A program made the translations under genes and the position numbers. The notes under the pieces are model-generated. The model did no database searches and was not told where the DNA came from. It was given only the letters and a program-made list of their open reading frames with translations. From contig JAGXQU010000004.1 of assembly GCA_018335895.1 (NCBI GenBank), positions 1 through 38,745 of the forward strand: a stretch of 38,745 nucleotides of DNA, given 5' to 3'. Of this stretch, positions 24,503-32,254 are shown piece by piece; within the stretch, counting starts at the first letter, position 1, and every line of letters begins with the position of its first letter. The stretch is from Hyphomicrobiales bacterium. GTDB lineage: Bacteria; Pseudomonadota; Alphaproteobacteria; Rhizobiales; Xanthobacteraceae.

Positions 24503-26293
24503 TCAGAACGCTTCCGCGGGCATATCCATCAGATTGTCGGCTCCGGATTGAATTCGCTTCAGATGCGCAGCGGTTTCCGGAAGCATGCGCTCTACGAAGA
24601 ACTTGGCGGTCATCAGTTTCGCGTCGAGTTGCGGCGCGGAACCGTTGCCGTTCTTTTTCGCGAGCGCGGTCTTCGCCATCTGCGCCCACATATAACCGAG
24701 TGCCACGAGCCCGAAGAGGTGCATGTAGTCGTAGGAGCCTGCACCGGCGTTGTCGGGCCGCTTCATCGCATTCTGCATGAACCACATGGTCGCACCCTGA
24801 AGGTGCTTCAGGGATTCGCCGAGCGGCGCGACATAGGGCTTCATCTTCTCATCGGCTTCGTTTTCCTTCACGAAGCCCGAGACCTCGTTAAAGAACGCGG
24901 TGATCGCGCGACCGCCGTCTTTCGGCAGCTTGCGTCCGACGAGGTCGAGCGCCTGAATGCCGTTCGCGCCCTCGTAGATCATCGCGATACGCGCGTCGCG
25001 GACGAACTGCTCCATGCCGTGCTCGGCGATGTAGCCGTGACCGCCGAAAACCTGCTGCGCCATGACCGCATTCTGGAAGCCGAGATCGGTCATCACGCCT
25101 TTCAGGATCGGCGTGAGAATGCCCATGTAGTCGTCGGCGATCTGGCGGGTCTTTTCGTCCGGCGAGCGTGCGAGCAAATCGGCCTGCAGCGCAATCCAGA
25201 TCATCAGCGCACGGCCGCCTTCGTTCACCGCCTTCATGGTCATCAGATTCCGGCGAATGTCCGGATGCACGATAATCGGGTCGGCCGGCTTCTCGGGCGC
25301 CTTCACGCCGCTGATGGCGCGCCCTTGGAGGCGGTCCTTCGCATAGATCACCGCGTTCTGGTAGGCGACTTCACCCTGCGCAAGCCCCTGAATGCCAACG
25401 CCGAGACGCGCGTCGTTCATCATCACGAACATCGCGGGCAGGCCACGGTTTTCTTCGCCGACGAGCCAGCCGGTGGCGCCGTCGTAATTCATGACGCAGG
25501 TGGAATTGCCGTGAATGCCCATCTTGTGCTCGATCGAGCCGCAAATCAGCGAATTGCGCTCGCCGACACCGCCGTCCTTCGCGGGAATGAATTTCGGCAC
25601 GACAAACAGCGAAATACCCTTCACGCCCTCCGGCGCACCTTCGATGCGCGCAAGCACGAGATGCACGATGTTCTCGGACAGGTCGTGCTCGCCGGCGGAA
25701 ATGAATATCTTGGTGCCAGTGATCTTGTAGGAGCCGTCGGGCTGCTTAACGGCTTTAGTCTTGATAAGGCCGAGATCGGTGCCGCAATGCGGCTCCGTGA
25801 GATTCATCGTGCCGGTCCACTGACCGCCGATCATCTTCGGAAGATAAGTGTTGCGCTGCTCTTCGGTGCCGTGAATCCGCAAGGCGCGCACCGCGCCGAG
25901 CGTCAGGCCGGGATACATTGCGAAAGCCATGTTCGCGCTGCTCTGAAATTCGTTCATCGCGGCACTGATGACGAACGGAAGACCTTGGCCGCCATATTTC
26001 TCTTCTGCAGATAGACCGATCCAGCCGCCTTCGGCGAGCTGCTTGTAGGCTTCCTTGAAACCCGTCGGCGTCTTCACCGAACCGTCGGCCGCACGCTTGC
26101 AGCCTTCGCGGTCGCCAACCTGATTGAGCGGCGCCAGCACTTCCTCGCAAAATTTTCCGCCTTCGGAGAGAACCGCCTCGATCGTGTCGGGCGTCGCGTC
26201 GGCAAAACCGGGGAGATTGTCGTAGCGCGCGATGTTGAAGACGTCGCGCAACAGGAACATGGTATCTTCGACAGGTGCTTTGTAAGTCGGCAT
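24503..26293 (-). CDS. Acyl-CoA dehydrogenase (long type with C-terminal domain)
   Basis: This 596-aa flavoenzyme performs the first step of beta-oxidation, alpha-beta dehydrogenation of acyl-CoA, passing electrons to ETF. It is longer than the classical 380-aa enzymes because of an additional C-terminal domain (Acyl-CoA_dh_C type). Landmarks are the FAD/substrate motifs MNLTEPHCGTDLGLIKTKA and KIFISAGEHDLSENIVHLVLAR, GGHGYIAEHG and the catalytic Glu in MIYEGANGIQALDL. Chain-length specificity is not readable; similar proteins are annotated as DmdC (methylmercaptopropionyl-CoA dehydrogenase), so a specialised substrate is possible. GGAGAAAG precedes ATG 26293. It is the second gene of the operon, 30 bp after the MerR regulator. 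Confidence 0.93.
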   Translation of the reverse strand: MPTYKAPVEDTMFLLRDVFNIARYDNLPGFADATPDTIEAVLSEGGKFCEEVLAPLNQVGDREGCKRAADGSVKTPTGFKEAYKQLAEGGWIGLSAEEKYGGQGLPFVISAAMNEFQSSANMAFAMYPGLTLGAVRALRIHGTEEQRNTYLPKMIGGQWTGTMNLTEPHCGTDLGLIKTKAVKQPDGSYKITGTKIFISAGEHDLSENIVHLVLARIEGAPEGVKGISLFVVPKFIPAKDGGVGERNSLICGSIEHKMGIHGNSTCVMNYDGATGWLVGEENRGLPAMFVMMNDARLGVGIQGLAQGEVAYQNAVIYAKDRLQGRAISGVKAPEKPADPIIVHPDIRRNLMTMKAVNEGGRALMIWIALQADLLARSPDEKTRQIADDYMGILTPILKGVMTDLGFQNAVMAQQVFGGHGYIAEHGMEQFVRDARIAMIYEGANGIQALDLVGRKLPKDGGRAITAFFNEVSGFVKENEADEKMKPYVAPLGESLKHLQGATMWFMQNAMKRPDNAGAGSYDYMHLFGLVALGYMWAQMAKTALAKKNGNGSAPQLDAKLMTAKFFVERMLPETAAHLKRIQSGADNLMDMPAEAF

Positions 26294-26323
26294 CTTCTTT
26301 CTCCGGGATAGCTTCGGTGCGGA

Positions 26324-26815
26324 TTACGAGGCGTTGGCGCCGCGTTCCTTCAGCATTTCTTCGAGCGAACGGCTCGCGCGCTTCATGGCGGCGATGGCTT
26401 CGTCGATCTCGGCGCGCTGCGCTTCGAGCCGCTCGATGCGCTCGTTAAAGCGCGTGTAGGATACCTTGAGCTGTGTGACGCGGCCGTCACCGAGATCATA
26501 GAGATCGAGCATCGAGCGGATCTCTTCGAGCGAGAAACCGACCCGCTTGCCCATGAGAACGAGTTTCAGGCGGGCACGGTCGCGGCGGGAATAAAGCCGC
26601 TCCTGACCCTGCCGCTCCGGCGAGAGCAGCTCTTTCTCTTCATAGAAGCGGAGCGTCCGGGCGGTAACGCCGAATTCGCGGCTGAGGTCCCGGATCGTGA
26701 AGATTTGCTTGGTGGGGCGGTCGGTGCCGCCGGAGTGCTTGTCGAACTCGGCCCACAGGTCGCGCAAGTGCGCGTCCGCGGACGGCAGGGTTTCGACGGT
26801 CTGCGCTTGGCCCAT
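26324..26815 (-). CDS. MerR-family transcriptional regulator of the beta-oxidation operon
   Basis: This 163-aa regulator has an N-terminal extension of about 37 residues, a MerR helix-turn-helix (about 38-75: FTIRDLSREFGVTARTLRFYEEKELLSP), wing region RLYSRRDRARLKLVL and the GFSLEEIRSMLDL motif. A C-terminal dimerisation coiled coil follows (FNERIERLEAQRAEIDEAIAAMKR). No metal-binding Cys cluster is present, in line with the LiuR-type MerR regulators that control branched-chain and fatty-acid catabolism in proteobacteria rather than metal resistance. It heads the operon of acyl-CoA dehydrogenase, thiolase and FadB-like enzyme, and a matching palindrome lies upstream (26882-26897), so autoregulation is likely. 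GGGAG precedes ATG 26815. Confidence 0.9.
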   Translation of the reverse strand: MGQAQTVETLPSADAHLRDLWAEFDKHSGGTDRPTKQIFTIRDLSREFGVTARTLRFYEEKELLSPERQGQERLYSRRDRARLKLVLMGKRVGFSLEEIRSMLDLYDLGDGRVTQLKVSYTRFNERIERLEAQRAEIDEAIAAMKRASRSLEEMLKERGANAS

Positions 26816-26881
26816 TCCTTTGTCTCCCTTGGCGTGTGGCCGGAAAGGGGTCGGCCACAGGGTCGGACAACTCTATCTCAG

Positions 26882-26897
26882 TTAACGTAAACGTCAA
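26882..26897 (-). promoter_or_regulatory. LiuR-type palindromic operator overlapping the merR promoter
   Basis: TTAACGTAAACGTCAA (26882-26897) is a palindrome with one mismatch pair: arms TTAACGT and ACGTCAA around AA. It resembles sites reported for LiuR-type MerR regulators. Read on the minus strand, its edge TTGACG is a near-perfect -35 element, with TAGAGT 16 bp downstream as a weak -10. It lies 67-82 bases upstream of the merR start. MerR proteins classically bind within promoters, so position and symmetry fit. Confidence 0.7.
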
Positions 26898-26996
26898 GAT
26901 GAATTCCGCTAGCCAATTCGCCCCGATAATGGCGCGGGCACCTGATGGGGCCTTCCGGCGACAGGAGTTAAGGAAATGCTTCTGGGGTCCGGGAAA

Positions 26997-27011
26997 TTAA
27001 CCCAGCATTTA
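26997..27011 (+). promoter_or_regulatory. CtrA-like box upstream of the PodJ-like gene
   Basis: TTAA-CCCAGCA-TTTA (26997-27011) matches the CtrA pattern TTAA-N7-TTAA with one mismatch in the second half. It lies about 90 bases upstream of the PodJ-like start. CtrA controls podJ in Caulobacter, so the site is plausible, but a single degenerate site in an AT-richer gap could occur by chance. Confidence 0.4.
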
Positions 27012-27099
27012 CCGTAACTAACAAGATTCAGGGCAGCGGAGCGGTGCCGCCCGATATCTCTTTCTGCCCCTTCCCGGCGCCCCGCAGGATGGTTCGTTA

Positions 27100-30000
27100 A
27101 TGAGCGCAGGCGTGCCCTGGAGCGTAAACGCGGTCGACCCGGATACCTGGGAAGCCGCCCGGGAAGCCGCCCGGCGCGAAGGCATGTCGGTCGGCGAGTG
27201 GCTCGAGGCCGCGATCCGCGAAAACGCGCGCGGCGGTCATGGCCGCGGCCGCAATCCTGCAACCAACTTCGACCACCGGCTCGACGATCTCGCCGAACAG
27301 ATCAACATGCTCGCGCGCCGTAACGTCTATGTGCGGCCGAACCCGCAACCGCAGATCCGCGATGCCAACAGCGAGGTGATTTCCGCCTCGATCGACGCAC
27401 TCACCGAACGCATCGATCAGATGCTGGACGGCATGGAACGCGCCCAGCGCAACAACGGGCGCGATGAAATCAGCTCGGCGATACGGAAACTCGATTCCCG
27501 CATCGAATCCATCCTGCTCGACCGCCCCGCCAAGGAACAGGACTCCGAGGTCGAAACCAAACTCGACGAAATGGCGCGCGTGATCTCGCAGATGAGCGAG
27601 CGGCTGGAGCGCGAAATGTCTGCAGCGAGCGCCGCCGCGGCGCCGCAACCCATTCCGACCGCCGACGAACTCGATGCGGCAGTCGCCGAAATCCTCGAGC
27701 GCCAGTCGATGCTCGACGGCACTCCGATACGCCGCGCGCCAGCACGTGCAAACCCGCCCGTGGCCGCGCCTACCACCGCACCGCAGTTCGAAGCCTTCGA
27801 GCGGCAACTCAAGACCATCGCCGACGAGATGCAGTCGCTACGGAAATCGAACGCAAAGAATGCGTCGGCACCCATCAGCGAACTGCGCCGCGACATCGCC
27901 GAACTCGCCCGCTCGATGGCGGAGCTTGCGCCGCGGCGCACGCTGGAATCGCTCGAGCAGACCGTTGAAGCGCTTGTCCGCAAGGTCGATCGCACGACGG
28001 CGAACTCGCAGAAAGACAACCGCGCGGCACAGGCCGTGCTGGGCGCGCTCGAAGATATCCGCGCAGCACTCGCGAACGTCCGCCCCGCCGAATCCTTCAT
28101 TTCGGTCGAAGGCGACCTCAACGCGCTCTCGGACAAGCTCGACGTCATCAATGCAAAAAGCATCGACGGCACGACGGTCGCCCGCATCCAGAACCAGGTG
28201 CAGGAAGTGCGCGATCTGCTGTCGAACGCGCTGCCCGCCGAAAATCTTCAGGCCGTCGTTGCGCAGATCGAAACAATCGCGAGCAAGGTCGATCGCTTCT
28301 CCGCCTCCGGCGACAGCGGGGTGCACGGGATCGTCGGCGCGCTCGAACACCGCATCGATGCGCTGGCCCAGCGTCTCGAAATGGGCGCGCAGAACCCGGA
28401 AGCCTTCGACAAGATTCATCACCGCCTGGACGCGCTGCAAACGACGCTGAGCAGGGCCGAGAACCCGATGGGTCTCGAAGAGACCATGCGTAGCGTGGTC
28501 GAGCGGCTCGACGCCTCCGAAGCCAAGCTCTCGAACCTCGGCGCGATCGAACAGGGAATCTCGGATCTTTCCTCGCAGTTCGACAAGGCCCGCGCGAACG
28601 CAATGGATATAGCGGAGCGCGCGGCAAAAACCGCATTGCGCGAATTGCAGGCCGCGCGCCAGACCATGCCGCAACAGGTTGCAGCCGCGCAGTATCCCGG
28701 CGGCGAAATCATTTCTCCGCCCGCAGCGGAGCGTCCCCTTGCCGGCGATCCGGCTCCGGTACGCAGAGTGACGCAGGTTGCGATGCCTGCCGAAACACAA
28801 TCGCGCTTCACGCGCAGTTCCCCGGTGACGGTACAATCAAAGGACGGATTCGTCGCGACCGACGGCCTGCCGGCAGATTATCCGCTGGAGCCCGGCTCCG
28901 GCGCTCCGCGCTCGCGCGCAACCCCCGTGCAGCAACGCATCGCGCAATCCGAGGCCGCAGTTGCGGAGATCGCACCCCGCGCGGACAGCGACGCCAACGT
29001 GAAGACTTCCGACTTCATCGCAGCCGCCCGCCGCGCGGCGCAGGCTGCGGCAGCGGAGACGGCCAGCGAGAATGCTTCCGACGGGAAAGGTGCCGGAAAG
29101 TCCGGCTTCTTCGCGCGCTCGCGCCGCGTCATGCTGCTCGGTCTTGTCGTCGCCATGCTCGGCTTCAGCGCCGTACGCTTTTTCGACGTGAACCTCTTGA
29201 TGAACCTGATGAACAATCAGGAAAGCAAACCGGCTTCTTCAACACCCAGTCAGACGCCCCCGGCGCAGCAAAGCGAACCGCCCGCGCAGACGCCGACCTT
29301 CGCTCCGGAAACCAAGGAACGCTCTTTGCTGCCGAATTCGCTGCCCGATACCGTTTTGGGTTCGCTGGCACCCTCGGCCGGCGATCTCACGCCGCAGAAT
29401 GTCGCTTCGACTTTCGGCATGCCGCAATTCGATATGCCGCTGACGACGCAGAGCACCAGACCCACGGCAACCGCGCGCGTGGCTCCGGAAAAGACCCCGG
29501 TGACGACAGTGGACGGCATCAATGCCGGCTTGCTCAAGGCGGCAAACGATGGCGATCCGGACGCCGCTTTCGAGATCGGTGAGCGCTACCTGACGGGCCG
29601 TGGCGTCGATACCAGCATGAGCGAAGCGCTCGGCTGGTTCGAGAAGGCCGTGGCGAAAGGCTCGGCCGCGGCGGCCTTCCGTCTCGGCATGGCTTACGAA
29701 AAAGGCCAGGGCGTTTCGCGGGATCGCGGCCGGGCGCGGACAAATTATGTTCTGGCCGCGGAAAGCGGCCACCTCAAAGCGATGCATAACCTCGCGGTCA
29801 TGATGGTCGAGGATGGTGGCGCCAAACCCGCTTATGCCTCCGCGATGCCCTGGTTCCGCAAGGCCGCGGAGCATGGCCTGCGCGACAGCCAGTACAATCT
29901 CGGCGTGATCTACGCCCGCGGCTTCGGGGTCCAGCAGAACCTTGCCGAATCCTTCCTGTGGTTCTCGCTCGCAGCCAATCAGGGCGATGCCGACGCGGCG

Positions 30001-30171
30001 AAGAAGCGCGACGATGTGGCAACGAAGCTCGACCAGCAGACGCTGGTTGCGGCCCGGCTCGCCGTGCAGACTTGGATCGCGAAACCATCCGACGATAGCG
30101 TTAATGAGCCGCGCGTGAAGCCCGAATGGCAGAACGCCGCCGTCTCGCAGAAAAAGAAGCAAAAGAAGTGA
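27100..30171 (+). CDS. podJ: PodJ-like polar localisation factor with Sel1 repeats
   Basis: This 1023-aa protein has the layout of alphaproteobacterial PodJ. A short N-terminal motif comes first (about 5-45, PWSVNAVDPDTWEAAREAARREGMSVGEWLEAAI-like region). A long coiled-coil cytosolic part (about 60-530) and a disordered Pro/Ala-rich linker follow. One transmembrane helix (about 677-696, VMLLGLVVAMLGFSAVRFF) leads to a periplasmic Pro-rich stretch and three to four Sel1-like repeats (about 805-960; AAFEIGERYLTGRGV, AAFRLGMAYEKGQGV, SQYNLGVIYARGFGV). The C-terminus is very basic (KKKQKK). PodJ scaffolds polar organelle and growth-pole proteins in Caulobacter and Agrobacterium. The C-terminal peptidoglycan-binding domain of Caulobacter PodJ is not seen here. 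AGGAT lies about ten bases before ATG 27100. Confidence 0.82.
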   Translation: MSAGVPWSVNAVDPDTWEAAREAARREGMSVGEWLEAAIRENARGGHGRGRNPATNFDHRLDDLAEQINMLARRNVYVRPNPQPQIRDANSEVISASIDALTERIDQMLDGMERAQRNNGRDEISSAIRKLDSRIESILLDRPAKEQDSEVETKLDEMARVISQMSERLEREMSAASAAAAPQPIPTADELDAAVAEILERQSMLDGTPIRRAPARANPPVAAPTTAPQFEAFERQLKTIADEMQSLRKSNAKNASAPISELRRDIAELARSMAELAPRRTLESLEQTVEALVRKVDRTTANSQKDNRAAQAVLGALEDIRAALANVRPAESFISVEGDLNALSDKLDVINAKSIDGTTVARIQNQVQEVRDLLSNALPAENLQAVVAQIETIASKVDRFSASGDSGVHGIVGALEHRIDALAQRLEMGAQNPEAFDKIHHRLDALQTTLSRAENPMGLEETMRSVVERLDASEAKLSNLGAIEQGISDLSSQFDKARANAMDIAERAAKTALRELQAARQTMPQQVAAAQYPGGEIISPPAAERPLAGDPAPVRRVTQVAMPAETQSRFTRSSPVTVQSKDGFVATDGLPADYPLEPGSGAPRSRATPVQQRIAQSEAAVAEIAPRADSDANVKTSDFIAAARRAAQAAAAETASENASDGKGAGKSGFFARSRRVMLLGLVVAMLGFSAVRFFDVNLLMNLMNNQESKPASSTPSQTPPAQQSEPPAQTPTFAPETKERSLLPNSLPDTVLGSLAPSAGDLTPQNVASTFGMPQFDMPLTTQSTRPTATARVAPEKTPVTTVDGINAGLLKAANDGDPDAAFEIGERYLTGRGVDTSMSEALGWFEKAVAKGSAAAAFRLGMAYEKGQGVSRDRGRARTNYVLAAESGHLKAMHNLAVMMVEDGGAKPAYASAMPWFRKAAEHGLRDSQYNLGVIYARGFGVQQNLAESFLWFSLAANQGDADAAKKRDDVATKLDQQTLVAARLAVQTWIAKPSDDSVNEPRVKPEWQNAAVSQKKKQKK

Positions 30172-30172
30172 C

Positions 30173-30186
30173 GCTGGCCCGCCAGC
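30173..30186 (+). other. Short perfect hairpin just after the podJ-like stop
   Basis: GCTGGC-CC-GCCAGC directly follows the TGA stop. It is not followed by a T-run, so it is at most a weak transcript-end structure. Confidence 0.25.
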
Positions 30187-30190
30187 ATCA

Positions 30191-30219
30191 TTGACAAGCG
30201 CGGCACTCGACATGTTGAT
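30191..30219 (+). promoter_or_regulatory. Candidate promoter of the TauE/SafE operon
   Basis: A perfect -35 element, TTGACA (30191-30196), is followed after 17 bp by GTTGAT (30214-30219), a weak -10. It lies 54 bases upstream of the TTG start at 30273, in the only gap between the podJ-like gene and this operon. Confidence 0.35.
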
Positions 30220-30272
30220 GCCGTAGTGCTGCCGCTAGAACAGCGGTCACACGAGAGCGTCCGGAAGCCAAC

Positions 30273-31199
30273 TTGTCGATTTACCTTCCGATAGCCGAAC
30301 TGCCGGTCAATATCCTTCTGATATTCGGGCTGGGGATTGCGGTCGGCTTCATTTCGGGAATGTTCGGCGTCGGCGGCGGATTCCTGATGACGCCGATGCT
30401 CATTCTCGTCGGCATCCCGCCTTCGGTCGCAGTCGCGAGCGTTCCGAGCCACATGGCGGCCTCCTCGCTCACCGGCACGATCTCCTACTGGCGGAAGAAA
30501 CTGGTCGACAGCGGACTCGGCCTCGTTCTGCTCTCCGGTGGTCTGCTCGGCACCGCGGCGGGCGTCTGGGTGTTCTCGCTCCTGCGGCGTGCGGGCCAGC
30601 TCGACCTCATCATCAACCTTTCCTACATCGTGCTGCTCTCGATCGTCGGCACGTTGATGATCGTGGAAAGCATCCGCGCGCTGTGGCGCTCGATGCACGG
30701 CCAGCAGGCGGTGCTGCGCAGACCCGGCACGCATTCGTGGTTTCATGGGCTGCCGCTCAAGTTCCGCTTCCGGCAATCGCGCATCTATGTTTCGGCGATA
30801 CCGGTCACCGCGATCGGCTTCGGCGTCGGCTTCCTCGGCGCGCTGATGGGAATCGGCGGCGGATTCCTGCTGATCCCGGCGCTCATCTATCTCATGCGCG
30901 TGCCGACCGCCGTATCAGTGGGCACGTCGCTGTTTCTCACGCTATTCACGATGCTGGCTGCGACCGTGCTGCATGCGGTCGAGAACCGTTCGGTCGATAT
31001 CGTGCTCGCGTTCACGCTCATGGTCGGCGGCGTGATCGGCGCGCAATCGGGTGCTCGGGCCGGGCAGGCCGTCCGCGCGGAGCAATTGCGCTTCCTGCTC
31101 GGTCTCCTGGTTGTTGCGGTTGCGATACGCGTGGGCGGCGATCTGCTGACCAAGCCCGCAGAACTGTTCTCCGTGATTTCGTCGGAGGCAGCCAAATGA
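30273..31199 (+). CDS. TauE/SafE-family (DUF81) anion exporter
   Basis: This 308-aa inner-membrane protein has about eight hydrophobic segments in two similar halves, each opening with the signature G(V/I)GGGF: GFISGMFGVGGGFLMTPMLI and GFLGALMGIGGGFLLIPALI. The family exports sulfite, sulfoacetate and related organic anions; the substrate here is unknown. The start is a TTG at 30273 (MSIYLPIAEL) preceded by GGAAG; no upstream ATG is available and the first helix begins soon after. It is first of three coupled genes: its TGA overlaps the ATG of the next gene (ATGA). TIGR02186 proteins are commonly found next to this transporter. Confidence 0.9.
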   Translation: MSIYLPIAELPVNILLIFGLGIAVGFISGMFGVGGGFLMTPMLILVGIPPSVAVASVPSHMAASSLTGTISYWRKKLVDSGLGLVLLSGGLLGTAAGVWVFSLLRRAGQLDLIINLSYIVLLSIVGTLMIVESIRALWRSMHGQQAVLRRPGTHSWFHGLPLKFRFRQSRIYVSAIPVTAIGFGVGFLGALMGIGGGFLLIPALIYLMRVPTAVSVGTSLFLTLFTMLAATVLHAVENRSVDIVLAFTLMVGGVIGAQSGARAGQAVRAEQLRFLLGLLVVAVAIRVGGDLLTKPAELFSVISSEAAK

Positions 31200-31963
31200 A
31201 CCTGCGGAAGGCCAATGCCGCTCTCTTAACCGCGCTGATCCTGCCCGCGTTCGCTGCACCGGCCGCGCATGCAGAGCGGCTCGTGACCTCACTCTCGACG
31301 CACCGGGTGCTCATCAGTTCGAACTTCACCGGCACCTCGCTCGTGCTGTTCGCGTCCATCGAAGAAAGCGACGCCCCGCGCGACAAACCAAAAAAATACG
31401 ATGTCGCGATCACGGTGCGGGGTCCCGCCACGACCTTCGTCACGCGCAAGAAAGAGCGCATTCTCGGGCTTTGGGTGAACTACGGTTCCCGGCGCTATCC
31501 AGAAACGCCGTCCTATCTCGCCGTGCTGACGAACCGGCCGCCCACGGAATTTGGCCCGCTCGCGCTGCAGACCAAATACAAGCTCGGGCTTTCGATCGCG
31601 GCCTTGCCCCCCGTCATTTCCAATGACGACGAATTCGGCGAGGCGCTGCTTCGCGTGAAGAAAGCCGAGGGGCTGTTTCACGAGCAGACCAATGCCGTGA
31701 CGTTTCTGACGCCGACGCTGTTTCGCGCGACCTTGCCGATCCCGGGCGTTGCCCCGACCGGCCCCTACGAAATCGACGTACAGGTTTTCGCGAACGGCGC
31801 GCTTGCCGCGCAGCAATCGACCGCCATCGAGGTTGTGAAGACCGGATTCGAAGCCGATGTGGCACATCTCGCGCGCGATTCGCGTCTCGATTACGGCCTC
31901 GGCGTCGCTTTCCTCGCCATTGTTGTCGGAACGCTTGCAGGTCTGATATTCCGTCGCAGCTGA
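31196..31963 (+). CDS. TIGR02186-family signal-peptide/membrane-anchored protein
   Basis: This 255-aa protein has a signal peptide (MNLRKANAALLTALILPAFAAPAAHA), a beta-rich extracytoplasmic domain (about 28-220) and a single C-terminal membrane anchor (LGVAFLAIVVGTLAGLIFRR). That matches the alphaproteobacterial TIGR02186 family, whose function is unknown. Conserved-looking features are ERLVTSLSTHRVLISSNFTG, VRGP and VLTNRPP. The ATG overlaps the stop of the TauE/SafE gene (ATGA at 31196-31199) and GGAGG precedes it, so the two are translationally coupled. The family's constant association with TauE/SafE transporters suggests an accessory role in export (inference). Confidence 0.88.
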   Translation: MNLRKANAALLTALILPAFAAPAAHAERLVTSLSTHRVLISSNFTGTSLVLFASIEESDAPRDKPKKYDVAITVRGPATTFVTRKKERILGLWVNYGSRRYPETPSYLAVLTNRPPTEFGPLALQTKYKLGLSIAALPPVISNDDEFGEALLRVKKAEGLFHEQTNAVTFLTPTLFRATLPIPGVAPTGPYEIDVQVFANGALAAQQSTAIEVVKTGFEADVAHLARDSRLDYGLGVAFLAIVVGTLAGLIFRRS

Positions 31964-31981
31964 CGGATTCGGGAGGACGGG

Positions 31982-32254
31982 ATGGCGAACGAAGGTCTGC
32001 GGCGTTTTCTTGGCGGTTCGCCGCTCGCCGTGATTATCAAGCTGGCGCTGCTTTCGATCCTGGTCGGCTTCGTGCTGACGGTGATCGGCCTCGACCCGCG
32101 CAACATCCTCTGGAGCATCGAGGCGCTGGTGCGCACAGTTCTCGATCTCGGCTTCGAGGCGTTCGACTGGCTGTGGCGCTATCTCTTGCTCGGCGCCGTG
32201 ATCGTGCTTCCGATCTGGCTCCTGATGCGGCTTTTGCAGGCGCGGAAAAGCTAG
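31982..32254 (+). CDS. DUF6460 small membrane protein
   Basis: This 90-aa protein has two hydrophobic helices (about 17-40, AVIIKLALLSILVGFVLTVIGL, and about 66-85, YLLLGAVIVLPIWLLMRLL) with a short amphipathic region between. It resembles the DUF6460 family common in Rhizobiales, of unknown function. GGGAGG lies upstream of ATG 31982, 18 bp after the TIGR02186 gene, so it probably belongs to the same transcription unit. Its TAG stop shares the palindrome CTAG (32251-32254) with the convergent pyrD stop. Confidence 0.85.
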   Translation: MANEGLRRFLGGSPLAVIIKLALLSILVGFVLTVIGLDPRNILWSIEALVRTVLDLGFEAFDWLWRYLLLGAVIVLPIWLLMRLLQARKS

